64,000 nucleotides of DNA from Hofstenia miamia (Eukaryota; Xenacoelomorpha; Acoela), in assembly GCA_004352715.1 (NCBI GenBank), contig SCFE01000004.1, positions 305,765 through 369,764 of the forward strand. The letters are read 5' to 3'. Below, piece after piece: positions 1-12,369 of this stretch. The notes under the pieces were generated by a model. The model was not told where the DNA came from. It saw only the letters and a program-made list of their open reading frames with translations, and ran no database searches. Position 1 is the stretch's first letter. Every line of letters starts with the position of its first letter. A program made the position numbers and the translations under genes.

Positions 1-489
1 AAACGCTGTCATTTTTCACACCTGTCATTTTTCACACATCGTTTTTTTAGTTTTCTTTCTTACCTCATGTCCAAGAAAGACTTAACAAAACATCACAACT
101 TCATTCACAGATCACGGGTGCAAGAAAACTTTTGGTATTTATGATACAAAGGAAGTAGTATTAGCAAAATTTGGAAATTTCTAATTAAATATATAGCAAG
201 ACTTAGCAGTTCTGATATTCAAAGCCTCAACATGAAGTCAAAGGAGATGTGAGCAATTTGTGGACCACAAACAGATTCAAAAGCAGATAAGAAGGGCTTG
301 AAATGTAATTCTTTGGTGTCCAAGCAGTACTGCAATGTCGAAAAGAGTGTCACATGCTTAAATTGCATAAATCCTTAGCAATACATCCAACTGAAATTCA
401 AAAATAATTATTATACATTGATTTTATGGGTTAATTTTCAACCCCTTTTGGGTTGTTACGTTTGTTAAATATTTTGGGTATTTAAGGCT

Positions 490-590
490 TTATGTCATGA
501 CCACCTTATTGGCCAAAGGCAGAGCGTAGCCCCATGAAATTTTGGAAAATATTAAAAAAATGATCGATAAAATATAATTTTTGTTAACCT
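490..590. repeat. Remnant resembling the internal part of the hAT MITE at 22764-22975
   Basis: The stretch with 'GCCCCATGAAATTTTGG' followed by 'AAAATATT' resembles the interior of the MITE at 22764-22975 ('GCCCCGCAAAAATTTTTG' then 'AAAATATT'). Termini are not seen here, so this would be an old truncated copy. The match is by eye only. The rest of 1-4600 is AT-rich non-coding sequence in which I see no gene; the short ORFs there show no family features. Confidence 0.35.
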
Positions 591-3500
591 GGATTACTGT
601 TGTAATCATTTCTGAAATGCACCCGAGTGACAAATAATGACGCTGAGATCCGAAAACCCGGTTGAAAATGTTGGGTAAAAGCAATCTTGAAGTTATCGAA
701 TTAAACTAAAATTGAGAGGAGTACTTACAACATCTGTTCGAAGTGACGGATTGTTCTGAGAAAGTGAAATACTTAATCACGATGCAATAAATCACATGTT
801 ATGCTAACTGCATAAAAAATGGTACTCAATTGATGCAATTTAAAAAATTGTCCATACATTGAATTTCAATAGGAGTCTTGAAAATTACTAAATTTCAATA
901 CAAATATTTGTTCACACATTGACCCGCTTGTACAGTGTCTTTTCAAAGCATTGACCCAGTGATGAGGCGACTCGGAACCCGGTTGCATCTCTAAATAATT
1001 TGGCTTGAAATGGAAAAATGGCATATTGTTTATACACTCTATTGCTGTCTAAAGTTAACTTTTTTTGGTGAAAGCAGGTGGGAGAGGCAGAAATTATTTG
1101 TGAGCTAGGTGTTCGTCCCATCTACCAAGCATCATTCGTCAGAATTCCTTTGGTCATTAACGAATTTTCCAACAAATTTATACTCGGACTGGAAATTAGA
1201 AAAATTCCCTAAAAACCAAATTTATTTAGGTCTCAACCCTTTTCAGATTACCACTTGAAAACGCAACCTTAAAACATTTTAAAAAGAGATTTGAGTATAA
1301 TTAATGATTTTGAATTAAACTAATGGCTATTAAATTTATGGCACATTTTTGGCAAAGTTGAGTAGATGGAGTAGAGTATAAAAACTTAAGCTTCACATTA
1401 TATAAAAAATCAACCAGGATTATAAAAATAACTTCTTTTTAATTGCGAGCTAAAGTTGTAATTGGAGAAAAAAGAAAATTCTATTGCCTTAGTTTTTGGC
1501 TTTGAGTAAACAGTGTGCCATGATCACTTGCATACCTAATGGGATTTAGAATTAGAAATCACCTGTTTGTATAGAATCAGGTATTTGTTCAATCTTGTTA
1601 GTGCGACATTCAATTTTGCTCAAACAAATAGTTAGACTGGGAATATGTTTTAAAAATACACAACATTGGTTATATGGAAGAAAACCTGATCACTTCTGCA
1701 AAAATACTAGAGAGCACTCAAGAAATGGTGATAATAGATTCGCATTCCAAAAAGTTTCAAAAATGGAAAATCAAAACAAAAAAGCATCTGAATGGCACAA
1801 CCCGAACATTTGGATTCTCACAATCTGGAAGAATTGCTTGGTAATTTGGAAATTATTCCTAGTGAATCAGTACTTCTGTGTTATCCCACTAAGATTGATA
1901 CTAGTCTTCATAAGATAATTAGTAATTGCAATTATGAATTTTTGTTAGATACATTGTAGTATTCTTATGACTTTTTGTAGTTGTTCTATTGATGCTGAGT
2001 TCGATAAGGCCAAGTGAGATTTTCAAGTACTTTATTGGTTTGGGACTTAAATAACTACAAAGTTGTTTAAACTACGTCTGTATTTTTAAGAACAATTAAA
2101 GCAATGTTAAACTCTAAACGACATCTATATATGCATATCAAAACGACTATGCATCGTTTATTTGATTGTTTTCCTTGCATATCTATCATTCTAAAAAAAA
2201 TTTAAAAGGATTTTATTTTCGCTAGTCAATTGTTTTGTGAACGAAAGCAATACAATGCTTTTGCAAGTACAAATTGTTTCTAAATGTGTCCAAGTATTCA
2301 AAATCAGGTCACTTTTGTGACCCTTCAATTAGGCTACAAATTGACAGTTCGCTAAACAAATTACAGGAAGCATAATAGATTTTTAGAAATACTGCAATCT
2401 AAGTTATAAACTTTAGATCTATATTTGTGCTATTGTAGTTCTACATTCTCCATTTTCAATGACCATCAAGCAAGTGATATTAAAATACAGAAAAATGATT
2501 GGTTTATTATCACAATGGTCTGATTTCATTTGGGTCTAGTTTTTAAGATTATCGAAAAAGAAAATATTTCAAAGAGCATAGAGATGCGTTAAATAACAAA
2601 TTATTTGTTTTACTAATTAACACCACAACAGTGAGTACTCCTTGAGAATATATTTACATCTGATGTTTTAAATTCAAAAATTATTGAATAGAAACAAAAT
2701 TTATACTAATTGCAAATTTACTGCGATTACAACATAATTGGAAGTATATGTACCAGCTAGTGTTTATGCTTAATGAATAATGAAGCAAACAAAAAGGATA
2801 ATAGGTCATTATTACCTATTGTAGCGTTTCTATTGTTAAAGCGACTTTTATTGTTACATCAAATGGAGAGTATATATACTTATATTTTCATTCACATTAC
2901 CACAAATCGCCAATCACTTATAACAGCAGGTTAGGTATTGTCATTTTGAAAAAACTAAATTTCAGTACTCCCAATGTCTCATAGTAGTGCACCTCTACAA
3001 CAACCCATGTAAATTTTCAAAAGTCGATTAAGCTACGACCTCAACCACATTTGTTTTGCTTTGTCCCAAAGTCTCTCTACAAACTTTTAATCCAATAATC
3101 ACCATGTTACAAAAAAAGGAACGATAATATACATGCAAAATATTTCAAATGTACATTTTCGCAGTTCATTAGCTTCTCGCCAGCTGTTCCTGAGCTGATT
3201 TTATGTAGGCATATTTGCTTCAATTTCTCAATTGATTATCGTAGAGAAAAAATATTAGATTTTTTGAACCATCTGATCTTCCTACTACTGGTTACATTAA
3301 TAGAGCTATTTTCATAATTTCACATTTGTGATCTTTCATATTATCTTAACAATACTCATATCAAGCCATCTACTTCTAAAACATTTGCTAAGTACAGGTA
3401 ATACTATGACGTAGAAATTAATCAAATTAGAAGGAAAATAATATTTTGATCTATATTAATAAGAGTGGTAATATAAATAAAAAAAAAGAAATAATATCTT

Positions 3501-4610
3501 TTTCACAAATACATATTAGAAATTTAACTGACCTGTTAAGTTAGGATAAAAAATTACAAAAAATGGAAAATGGAATTAATTACTATAAAAATGTATATTC
3601 ATTATTCAATTCTTAAGTTCATTTTAACAATCCCTAGTAAATGGATACTAATAATGACGTCACCTATCAAGCAAATTAGTGTGTGAAGCTAGTGTAAATA
3701 CTGTACAAATGCTTTACAACCGTGAGTAGAGCAGAGATTTATTAAAAATCATGATCAAATTCATAAATCGATTGACTACTCTGAGCAAACAGGAGATGTC
3801 ATGTATTTCAATTTAGCATCCAGTTGTATAGAAACCAATGGTTGACAATAAATAAATAACCTTTCCTAAAATTGTGCATAAGCCATTAACAAGGTTTTCC
3901 TACAAAACTCTGGTGATTTTTAAGCAGGAACAATGTGGGTAGAGGGCTTGTAGCCTCCAGGCTCTTGCGCGAATGGTAAACTATAGTGTTTAAGAAGTTA
4001 ACCATGGGCGGAAAATTTGCACTTAATAAGTATTATTTGAAAAGTGTATTAACCTAATAACAAACCAATTCTGATAAGGTTCTATATTCAAATCATCTTA
4101 ACTGAAATCAATAGAATCGAAAGGATTTTGAATTCTACTGTGAATTTGTTGATATTGATCTCATTTGAATTATGAACAGTTCTTTTAAATTTCAGTGTGT
4201 GCTTGTTGAGGTAAACAATCAATTTACTTAACAGTCCACACCTAATCTTGCACTTAGTTTAACCACGTAGACAGATATTTACACAACCAACAAAAGCGTT
4301 ACAGTGATTAACAAAAAAGTAGGAAATTAGTGAATCAGGTTTAAGATATTTATTTAGTAAGCATTTTTGTTTATGGCAATTTAAAGTACAAATGCATTGA
4401 AATTAAGATCAATTTTAATCAATTAATACCTCTTGAACCATCAATGAAAATATCATGGCTTATGAATCATAAATCGACAAGCGAAAATTTTCAGTTAAAT
4501 AAATCTGAGATTAGTGAAAAATCTTAATCGCCTTAAGGGGTATTGGGCATATTTACAAATCATTTGTACATTCAGATTTATTCAAGTAATAAGGCACCAT
4601 TCGACAAACT

Positions 4611-4699
4611 ACAATTTAATAATAACTAATTTTAGCATTCAATGATATCCAAAGGTTACAATTTAATAATAACTAATTTTAGCATTCAATGATATCCAA
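4611..4699. repeat. 47-bp tandem duplication
   Basis: About 42 bp starting 'ACAATTTAATAATAACTA' occurs at 4611 and again at 4658, a period of 47 bp. The copies are almost identical, so the duplication is recent. It lies just downstream of the last exon of the minus-strand dynamin gene. Confidence 0.9.
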
Positions 4700-5125
4700 T
4701 GGTGGAAATGGGTTGGGTATACCTGCACAGGTTGTAGGTATAATCGCGAAGTTGAGTGTTCGGATTGGGTGTAACATTTGCTATAAATGCATGTGTTGTT
4801 ATGGGTTGGGTATACATAAAAATATGCGGGTAGTATTGCGGTTAGAAAATTCAGTGCAATGTGCATACCTATTATATAATTACGAATAGTGGTGTATATA
4901 TATTAAATATTGCATAATTAGATAATTTTGAACTCAACAATTAGATCAGTATAATATTGTCAATAAATAAAATAAAGTCGGGTATGATAATGGGAGACTG
5001 TTGGTTGTGTCGGGTGCGGTTACGTATTTTAACCAATTTGCGGGTTCGCATTGGATGCGGGCACAAAGAATGTGGTCGCGGGTTGTGTTAGGTGGAGAAA
5101 TATTTACCCATGACCACCCGTAATG
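4700..5125. repeat. GGGT/CGGGT-rich degenerate repeat block, possible transposon ends
   Basis: This block contains repeated GGGTTGGGTATAC, TGCGGGT and CGGGTTG words that stand out from the AT-rich surroundings. Similar degenerate ACCCG/CGGGT blocks occur near 13260-13300, 13500-13560 and 49240-49330. They look like terminal or subterminal parts of one or more old hAT-like non-autonomous families, but I could not define paired ends here. Confidence 0.35.
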
Positions 5126-5205
5126 ATAACATTGTTGAATGGAACATATTTGATTAAGAAAATAAATAAATATATTAAAATGAAAAAACAGAATTCAATA
5201 ATTTT

Positions 5206-5624
5206 TCAACCAATAAGCGACTGGCATGATTGAATAGTCTTTTCAATTTTGAAGATTTCATCTGTTGTTTTTAAGTAGGCTTCTTCAATATCTTCATCTG
5301 GCTTAATACTTACGACTAGGTTTTCTAAATCCGAAAGCAGACAATAGTACAATTCGATTGGAAACATTTTTAAATAGTAGTAAGTTACTAACTGAGGTGC
5401 GACTTGTAAAAACACGAGACCTGCTGAAATTAAATAACTTCTATAATTCCTGTAAACGATTTCTCCTTCTAGCTTTTTTTGCTCCAGTTCTTTAGTAATA
5501 TTCTCGAATTCACTCGAAATGTGAACTGAATCTCTTAATTCGGGATGCCTTTCTTCTTTTCTAATGAAAATGTCAGTCACTCGATCGCAAACGTGCAATT
5601 TATCGTTCTCAGAATTAGGATTAT
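5206..5624 (-). CDS. Dynamin/Mx-like GTPase, last exon (C-terminal stalk and GED-like region)
   Basis: This is the terminal exon of the minus-strand dynamin-superfamily gene. The splice acceptor is TTTAG just upstream of 5624, and the exon is open to TGA at 5208-5206. It is entered in phase 1, which matches the phase-1 end of the exon at 7635; the split codon becomes Asp. The protein contains 'HVCDRVTDIFIRKEERHPEL', a charged helix (positions about 10-30) like the GTPase effector/stalk helix of Mx proteins, then a helical region around 'LISAGLVFLQVAPQLVTYYY', then a Glu/Lys-rich C-terminal helix ending 'SCQSLIG'. In dynamin-family proteins this part folds back on the GTPase-proximal bundle and stalk and supports oligomerisation. 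Sequence similarity is seen by eye; splice structure is inferred from phase and consensus. Confidence 0.75.
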
Positions 5625-7634
5625 CTAAACATTTATATTAATTATAAGCCTTTTTTAGGTAAGACTGCAATTTAATATAATTATTGTAAATAGGGATGAA
5701 AAGGACGCTGTTTCAAAAAGTTCACATGTGCATTGCAAATTGATATATTTAAATAGTCCAAAGAATTGATATTGAACTTGCGAAACATTTTCATTTAATG
5801 GTAAAACGCTTGTTCCTATTGTATATTATTTGGTCAGTTAATTCTAAAGATAAGATTTATGGAAGTTGTAAAGTCATTTTTGATTGAATAATGGCAAATC
5901 TAAGAATAGTGGTAAACAAATTTCCACTAGTGTTGCTTTTACGTAACATAAACCGATTTTGTGGTTTTTATTTCAGGTAACATTCAAGGGCGTAAACAGG
6001 ATTTTGCGGACAATGGATACATGATCAAAAGGGTAACTAAAAGTGAAATTTTTGCATTTATTGAAAAATTCGACGTTAAAATTTTTGAAATTTAATGATG
6101 TTTTTAATTGAACCTATCGTAGTACGGCAACACATTACTTTATATTTCAGTTATGTGATTATTTCAAAAAACACCAAAAAATTAATTATATTTTAGACTT
6201 TCGCAGCAAAACAGTATGTCATGTTTGAAAGAATAATAACCGTCAGGAAACTTCGAGTTCTGCAAACAGACCCTTAATGACTCAATAGAATTCACTATAG
6301 AAATCCGTGGTTCTGGTTGCCGGTAGTTGAGGTACGCTCTGGCTGGGACCTTCAGAATCAGATATATATATATGCACGTTTTGAATCTACCATCGGATTT
6401 TCATCATTCTCTCTTTGGAACTGTTTTTTTGCTTTGCCTAATGGTCGAATTCACAGGATCTATTTCATGCACTTTGTCATTGCTTAATAACTCTTTCCGA
6501 AAACTTCCTTACAGCTTGTTGTTGTTACTGCAGGCACCACAATTAAATGAAACCGGAGATCCAGATACATGTACCCGGCCACATGTAACTTTGAGACTAG
6601 GTAATTCTGTAAGAATATTATTTTCATTGTAACCTTTAACTTCAACCTATCTGCAAACTGATCAGTCTCTTTACTTACGCCAAACTATGCTGAAGCTTGT
6701 ATTACGTTGGAATAATCAAACAGAATGGTACGATAAACCACCCAATTCAATTGTAGCACTTTCGAATGGTTGCAATAATTTGAGAAACCTTTCTATAAGT
6801 TTAAGTTTTGAGCTTGTTTGAGTTATCAGCTTTCTTTTTGGACTTCAATTTATCATGCATAACCTTCTTTTTCATTTACATAGTAAGATGATTTTTGTGG
6901 AAGTTATCCAGTGATTCTTTTCTAGTGATGTTAATATTAACTCGTCGTGCTAAACTAGCATCTATTTGTCTATTGTGTGATACGTTAGTGCCGCAGTGTC
7001 AACTTCTGAAAAATAGGCTTCCGTTATAAACTGATTGAAATTAATTTATTTGGCAATTTTCCAATTATGATAAGGAGAGAAATTCAAAATAGATGGAGGC
7101 ATAACGTATGACTGATTTACAACTTCTTGATTGAAGTTGCAAATTTTATTTAATCAATTGCAAGCTTTTTCTCAATCAACCCAAAGTAACATTAATTGCC
7201 TAATGAATTATACCAAGTTGTCTAAAGCAATAACTTATTTATTCATGTCAAGCCTCTATAAGTTGCCGTTCACAACACCTAAAATTGAGTGCAATTAAAG
7301 TTCAGGTCTTAGTATATTTTCAACACAAATCTAGGCCATTTGCCAAACATAAAATCATAACATTCTTAAGATCCAAGTTTAATTAATGCAGCAAAAAAAC
7401 GCTCATGCTCAATCCAAAGCAAATATCGATATTTCAAAATTTTAGTAAGAATCCTGGATATATCACATTGATAAAAAAAATTTGGTATATGAGTTCTTCG
7501 GTTTGTAAAAGTTGAAATGATAAGTTCTTAATATTCTGTTATCAATATCGTGGAATTCTGTAATATAGCATACCTCCATGTCAATATAATACATGTATAT
7601 TGGAAAATATAATGTAGAAAAAGAAAGCCCTCAC
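5625..7634 (-). other. Intron of the dynamin-like gene
   Basis: This is bounded by a GTGAGG donor (7634) and a TTTAG acceptor (5625). The interior is AT-rich with no supported gene on either strand. A short 'GGGCGTAAACAGGATTTTGC' near 5988 resembles the terminal repeat of the hAT MITE at 22764 and may be a solo remnant. Confidence 0.6.
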
Positions 7635-8135
7635 CTGCTAGGGCGTCCAAGGCCTCAGAAAAGGGAGTTTCAGGAATTTGCTGCTTGCTTTCATCATTTG
7701 TATACAATGTAAAGTTGATTGGAATTTGCTCGATTTCTGGGCGAAAAAATTTCATAAACGTTGCTTGATATGGAGCATTGGAAGATTCCACAAAACGACC
7801 AAATGTTTCCAAAAGCTGATCATCAATTTTTTTGAATACTTCAGCACGTATTTCAAGTAACCTTTCATGCAACGAGTATATTTTACCTAGTTTGCAAAGA
7901 AGCTTGTCTGATTCGATTTCTAACAGATTACCAGCGTCTTTAATCAGCGTATCTCCAAGTTTAATCATTTGCATATAGTGCAGCTTGTAAATCTCAGTAA
8001 ATATATCAATTCGTGGAAATCCGTTTGGAGATAATGAAGGAAATTTGGAAATTTTTGCAATTATTTTATCCTTATATTCCTCCTTCCGAAGTCCGTTAAT
8101 AACATCAGATTCCAATTTTTGGAAAAGGGAAAAGT
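7635..8135 (-). CDS. Dynamin/Mx-like GTPase, stalk-domain exon (5' end lost in assembly gap)
   Basis: The frame is open from the gap edge at 8135 to a clear donor, GCAG|GTGAGG, at 7635. The protein reads '..SLFQKLESDVINGLRKEE' and continues through 'KFPSLSPNGFPRIDIFTEIY', 'FGRFVESSNAPYQATFMKFF' and 'ETPFSEALDALA'. Its alternating amphipathic helices and position after a GTPase exon fit the middle/stalk region of Mx-like dynamins. The exon ends in phase 1 and joins cleanly to the exon at 5624. The upstream splice site is hidden in the 1000-N gap. The coding end of the GTPase domain and the first stalk helices should lie in that gap or in undetected exons between 9136 and 17206. Confidence 0.75.
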
Positions 8136-9135
8136 NNNNNNNNNNNNNNNNNNNNNNNNNNNNNNNNNNNNNNNNNNNNNNNNNNNNNNNNNNNNNNNNN
8201 NNNNNNNNNNNNNNNNNNNNNNNNNNNNNNNNNNNNNNNNNNNNNNNNNNNNNNNNNNNNNNNNNNNNNNNNNNNNNNNNNNNNNNNNNNNNNNNNNNNN
8301 NNNNNNNNNNNNNNNNNNNNNNNNNNNNNNNNNNNNNNNNNNNNNNNNNNNNNNNNNNNNNNNNNNNNNNNNNNNNNNNNNNNNNNNNNNNNNNNNNNNN
8401 NNNNNNNNNNNNNNNNNNNNNNNNNNNNNNNNNNNNNNNNNNNNNNNNNNNNNNNNNNNNNNNNNNNNNNNNNNNNNNNNNNNNNNNNNNNNNNNNNNNN
8501 NNNNNNNNNNNNNNNNNNNNNNNNNNNNNNNNNNNNNNNNNNNNNNNNNNNNNNNNNNNNNNNNNNNNNNNNNNNNNNNNNNNNNNNNNNNNNNNNNNNN
8601 NNNNNNNNNNNNNNNNNNNNNNNNNNNNNNNNNNNNNNNNNNNNNNNNNNNNNNNNNNNNNNNNNNNNNNNNNNNNNNNNNNNNNNNNNNNNNNNNNNNN
8701 NNNNNNNNNNNNNNNNNNNNNNNNNNNNNNNNNNNNNNNNNNNNNNNNNNNNNNNNNNNNNNNNNNNNNNNNNNNNNNNNNNNNNNNNNNNNNNNNNNNN
8801 NNNNNNNNNNNNNNNNNNNNNNNNNNNNNNNNNNNNNNNNNNNNNNNNNNNNNNNNNNNNNNNNNNNNNNNNNNNNNNNNNNNNNNNNNNNNNNNNNNNN
8901 NNNNNNNNNNNNNNNNNNNNNNNNNNNNNNNNNNNNNNNNNNNNNNNNNNNNNNNNNNNNNNNNNNNNNNNNNNNNNNNNNNNNNNNNNNNNNNNNNNNN
9001 NNNNNNNNNNNNNNNNNNNNNNNNNNNNNNNNNNNNNNNNNNNNNNNNNNNNNNNNNNNNNNNNNNNNNNNNNNNNNNNNNNNNNNNNNNNNNNNNNNNN
9101 NNNNNNNNNNNNNNNNNNNNNNNNNNNNNNNNNNN
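8136..9135. other. Assembly gap of exactly 1000 N
   Basis: The round length suggests a placeholder or capped estimate. It interrupts the stalk exon of the dynamin-like gene, so real coding sequence is missing here. The sequence right of the gap begins inside a LINE fragment. Confidence 0.95.
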
Positions 9136-9486
9136 CTTAATTCTTAATTGTTCTAAGAGTTGTTAGATGCTCATCATCCTGCGGTATCGTGTAATTCAGA
9201 CCTTAACTTATGTCTAAATTCTTATACCTTAAAACGTCAAAATACAGTCAAATATCTTGGTATTTATGTAGACGAAAATCTCAAGTGGTCTTCCCATATT
9301 CACCAATTGTCTCTCCAAATTGCACGTTACGCTGGCTTATTCTATCGCTTGAGATCTCTTTTGCCGCTTGATGTGTTGCTTATGCTTTATAACAGCTTTG
9401 TTTATTCAAGAATTCACTGTGGCATGTACACAACTATGCTACCAGACAAAAACATAACTTGGTTTATTATAATAATGTTTTCATAA
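9136..9486 (+). mobile_element. CR1/Jockey-type LINE fragment, C-terminal part of reverse transcriptase
   Basis: The plus strand encodes 'NTVKYLGIYVDENLKWSSHI' then 'LFYRLRSLLPLDVLLMLYNS' and 'RIHCGM'. This is the thumb/connection region after the catalytic palm in non-LTR retrotransposon RTs: the KYLG box followed by the helix with LYNS/RIHCG. It stops soon after, and its 5' part is cut by the N gap, so it is a dead fragment inside an intron of the dynamin-like gene, antisense to it. Confidence 0.8.
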
Positions 9487-9713
9487 TCGCAAGTTTGTAT
9501 CATTTTGCAACCCAATGTACAGTGTAGCTATATACCAATACAGGATAGTCGTTCTCAGCTAATATTTATCTGTGCCATTATTAATTTATTTCAGTTTATT
9601 TGTTTATATCGTAAGATAACACTGTAATGTAATAAACTTTAATACAATCACTTGCTGCTCAGAACAGAATCAAAACAGATAATTGACTGGTTATTAATTT
9701 GCGACCTGTCATA

Positions 9714-11344
9714 ATGGATACATCCACTCAACCTGTTAAGCCTAAAAAGAGAAAAGCCAAACTATCACAATGGGAAAAATCTAAAATCAAAATTGCCAAA
9801 GTTCGAGGTAAGAAGTGTTTTATCGTCATGGATTTCTGCGATTGCTCAGTTCATTGTTCAGTCTAGCTGTTAACAGATGTCAAATAGTTGCTATGTAGTT
9901 CAATCAACTAAATAACCAAAATATGCTTGCATTTGTGTCAACTAAATCATTAACTGTTAATAAATGCCCTATCAAATCACATTGTTTTATAATATACAGG
10001 ATATCAGTTCTGCAAACTAGTTCAGAATTTAGCTACATTAGAATACATTATATCCTTTTGCCATGATGTTGTATTGAATTAAGTGCAAAATGATATTTTT
10101 GGTCACCATCTAATTTGCAGGTTTTTTTGTTTTTTTTTCATATCGATTTCAATATTAGCATATTTTTGGTATCATTTTTTATAATTGGTTAAAATTTACG
10201 TGAAAATGTTATTCGTGTACAGTAGTGCTGTACAAATAAAGTTTCTCCGTAAGGTAGCTTACAAATTCATGCTTGCCATGTTATTTTAGGTGAAGCACAT
10301 GTTTCTCACACTGGTAAAAGCATTCCAAGTCGGGTCCAACCTCTGATGCAATGCCGTTGTTGCTGCTACAGTCAATTGAGTGAAGATGAAAGAAAAAGCA
10401 TTATTGATGATTTTTCACAAATGAACAGTCATGAAATGCAGAACACTTATTTACGAGGATGCGTTACAAAAAATGCACAGAAAAAATTCGCCGACTTCCT
10501 CGAACACCTAATGCCAAAGAGCGAAACAGTTACACATTTACTGTGTCAGTTGAAGAAAAATCTGTGATTGTATGCAAGGCAGCCTTTTTGGGACTGCATT
10601 GCATTGGAGCTGGCAGATTGAAAAGAAAAGTTTTGAATTTTGGTGTCGACACTAAAGACAACAGAGGCAAGCATGGTAATCACTCCAAACTAGATGAATC
10701 TGTGAAGAATCTTATTCGTGAACATATGAAAACATTTCCTGCCAGAGAGAGTCACTACAGCCGGAGCACCAATGCCAGCCGAAAATATTTACCGGGTCAT
10801 AGTAGGCTGCCATGCGAACGAGACTTTGCTCGCATAGAAAAGAAGAGACGACGAAAAGATAGGGTAATAAANTCGGAATGGGTGCGTTTAGTAAAAGAAA
10901 CTGCTATTTCAAATCTATTCAAAACAGCGTATGTGGAGAATCCTCTAACTGACGCATGCCTCACGATGGAACTCCAGTCGTGAAAGTACAAGATTTCAAA
11001 AGAGGCTTTGACCAGTATTTGCGACCACCAAGTGGGATCGCAACCTTAAGAGGCTTAAAGTTCAGAAGAGGTTGCCATCCAAGAGGCCGCTTCTCTATGA
11101 CTGGGGATTGCTCAACAAGTTAACTTTGCTTAAACGTGGAAAAAAGCTAAGAGAACTCCTGCATGCTTTCAAGCACTTGATGCCAGCATACTTAACTTTC
11201 CTTCACATCAAAAAAGCAAAATTTGATGACATCTTGGCTCTCTTAGCTCATGTCACTGTGCCCGAAGGGGTCACTTTTTATGACACAATAGCTACCGTAG
11301 CAGGTGAGCAGCAAATTGATGAAGATGATGAGGAGATAGAATGA
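9714..11344 (+). pseudogene. Transposon-derived two-exon gene (RGKHxxH / ESHYSR family), frameshifted and internally deleted
   Basis: Exon 1 (9714-9807) begins at ATG with a Lys-rich segment ('MDTSTQPVKPKKRKAKLSQW') and ends at CGAG|GTAAGA in phase 1. Exon 2 begins at 10290 after TATTTTAG and continues in phase ('EAHVSHTGKSIPSRVQPLMQ') into a Cys cluster 'CRCCCYSQLSEDERK', 'VSVEEKSVIVCKAAFLGLHC', 'NRGKHGNHSK' and 'FPARESHYSR'. This combination is found in a widespread family of repetitive animal proteins that look transposon-derived; I do not know an established name. A frameshift lies near 10485. The middle of the protein, including any catalytic core, is absent around the single N at 10872. 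The C-terminal part (11072-11341, 'GLLNKLTLLKRGKKLRELLH', acidic tail) is in another frame. It lies antisense within the dynamin-like gene. Confidence 0.55.
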
Positions 11345-12369
11345 ATATTATGTGTATTGACAATAATTGTCAGACTATTAACTATATTGTGTAATATTAT
11401 TTGCTGTATACTGTTTTATATCTTGTGCTGAACTTGTTTTCGTTTCAATATTACTTTTAGCTGCCAGAAAATAGCTTTTTACCGCACTGATGCCAGTAAT
11501 TTAGATGAACTTTAAATACTTCAGTGAGTTTTGATCTCGTGATTTTCAAGTGTTCTATTCGCAGTGTCTAGTATTTTTTCAACTACTTACAAAATAAAAA
11601 AAGGTAACAACAGGAGTACGGGAAGCGAATGATTATACCTTGCAAATTTTGATGACACTAATAATTATGTATTAGACTATAACAAATTTTTCACAATTAA
11701 AGTTTATACAATCACAGGTAATGCAATGCGTCATACTTGGATCATAAATTTTAGTTGGTAGAAAGACCAGTGTGAGACTAACACATCGAAGTCTTGTTGG
11801 TGTTTATTTCAGCTAATCCCTGATTTGTCAACCATTTTTAAAACTTTGAATGCTATTTTCTCAAAACAGACATTATGTGACTTAAGAACATTTAGAACCA
11901 AGCCCTTGAATTGCATTCGATACATAAAACAAAGTTCTTGAAATTTGTAGAATGTGATGGTATGGGACAAATAATTCCGCTATGTTTAGGGCTGAGGTTT
12001 TGTTCTCTAAATGGGTTGAGTTTGGTTCGAAAAAAACTATTTTTAGAAAAAGTTGAATAAGACATAGTAATACTGTAATTTGTGATGATCATCAGAGGTG
12101 CTTTGAAAGGGGGCTCGGGAGGGGGCTTCAATCAATTTGAAAATTTTTAGGCAAGCTTTGTAAGGAATATTTCATTTATGCAATGATTTCATTTCAAAAC
12201 AGATGCTGAAAAAATGTGAATCTCAACATTGTTTTAGCAATGATACAAATTTGTTAAAATTTTGTAAATTTATGCATATGTATCACCAATATTTCTAATA
12301 TATTTTACAAATTTGCAATTATGATATATTTGGAAAAATTAGCAGGTGGTGTGAGGACTTCAGTACTAA
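11345..12369. other. Non-coding stretch, no gene seen
   Basis: AT-rich intronic sequence of the minus-strand dynamin-like gene. I find no conserved reading frame, paired termini or RNA-gene-like structure here. Confidence 0.4.

Noticed and set aside
120-400. Possible Cys-rich C-terminal finger like that of piggyBac transposases
   Set aside because: Only a few spaced Cys residues in a frame with stops; spacing does not clearly match, and no other part of a transposase is nearby.
1595-1918. 107-codon plus-strand frame
   Set aside because: No recognisable motif, no splice context and composition typical of random AT-rich frames.
6327-6632. 101-codon plus-strand frame with a hydrophobic segment
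   Set aside because: It begins in intron sequence of the minus-strand gene with an AT repeat coding 'IRYIYM'; no family or signal-peptide logic supports it.
8045-9166. Long plus-strand reading frames across the 1000-N gap
   Set aside because: They exist only because the Ns are read as unknown residues; the real coding sequence at the left edge is the minus-strand stalk exon.
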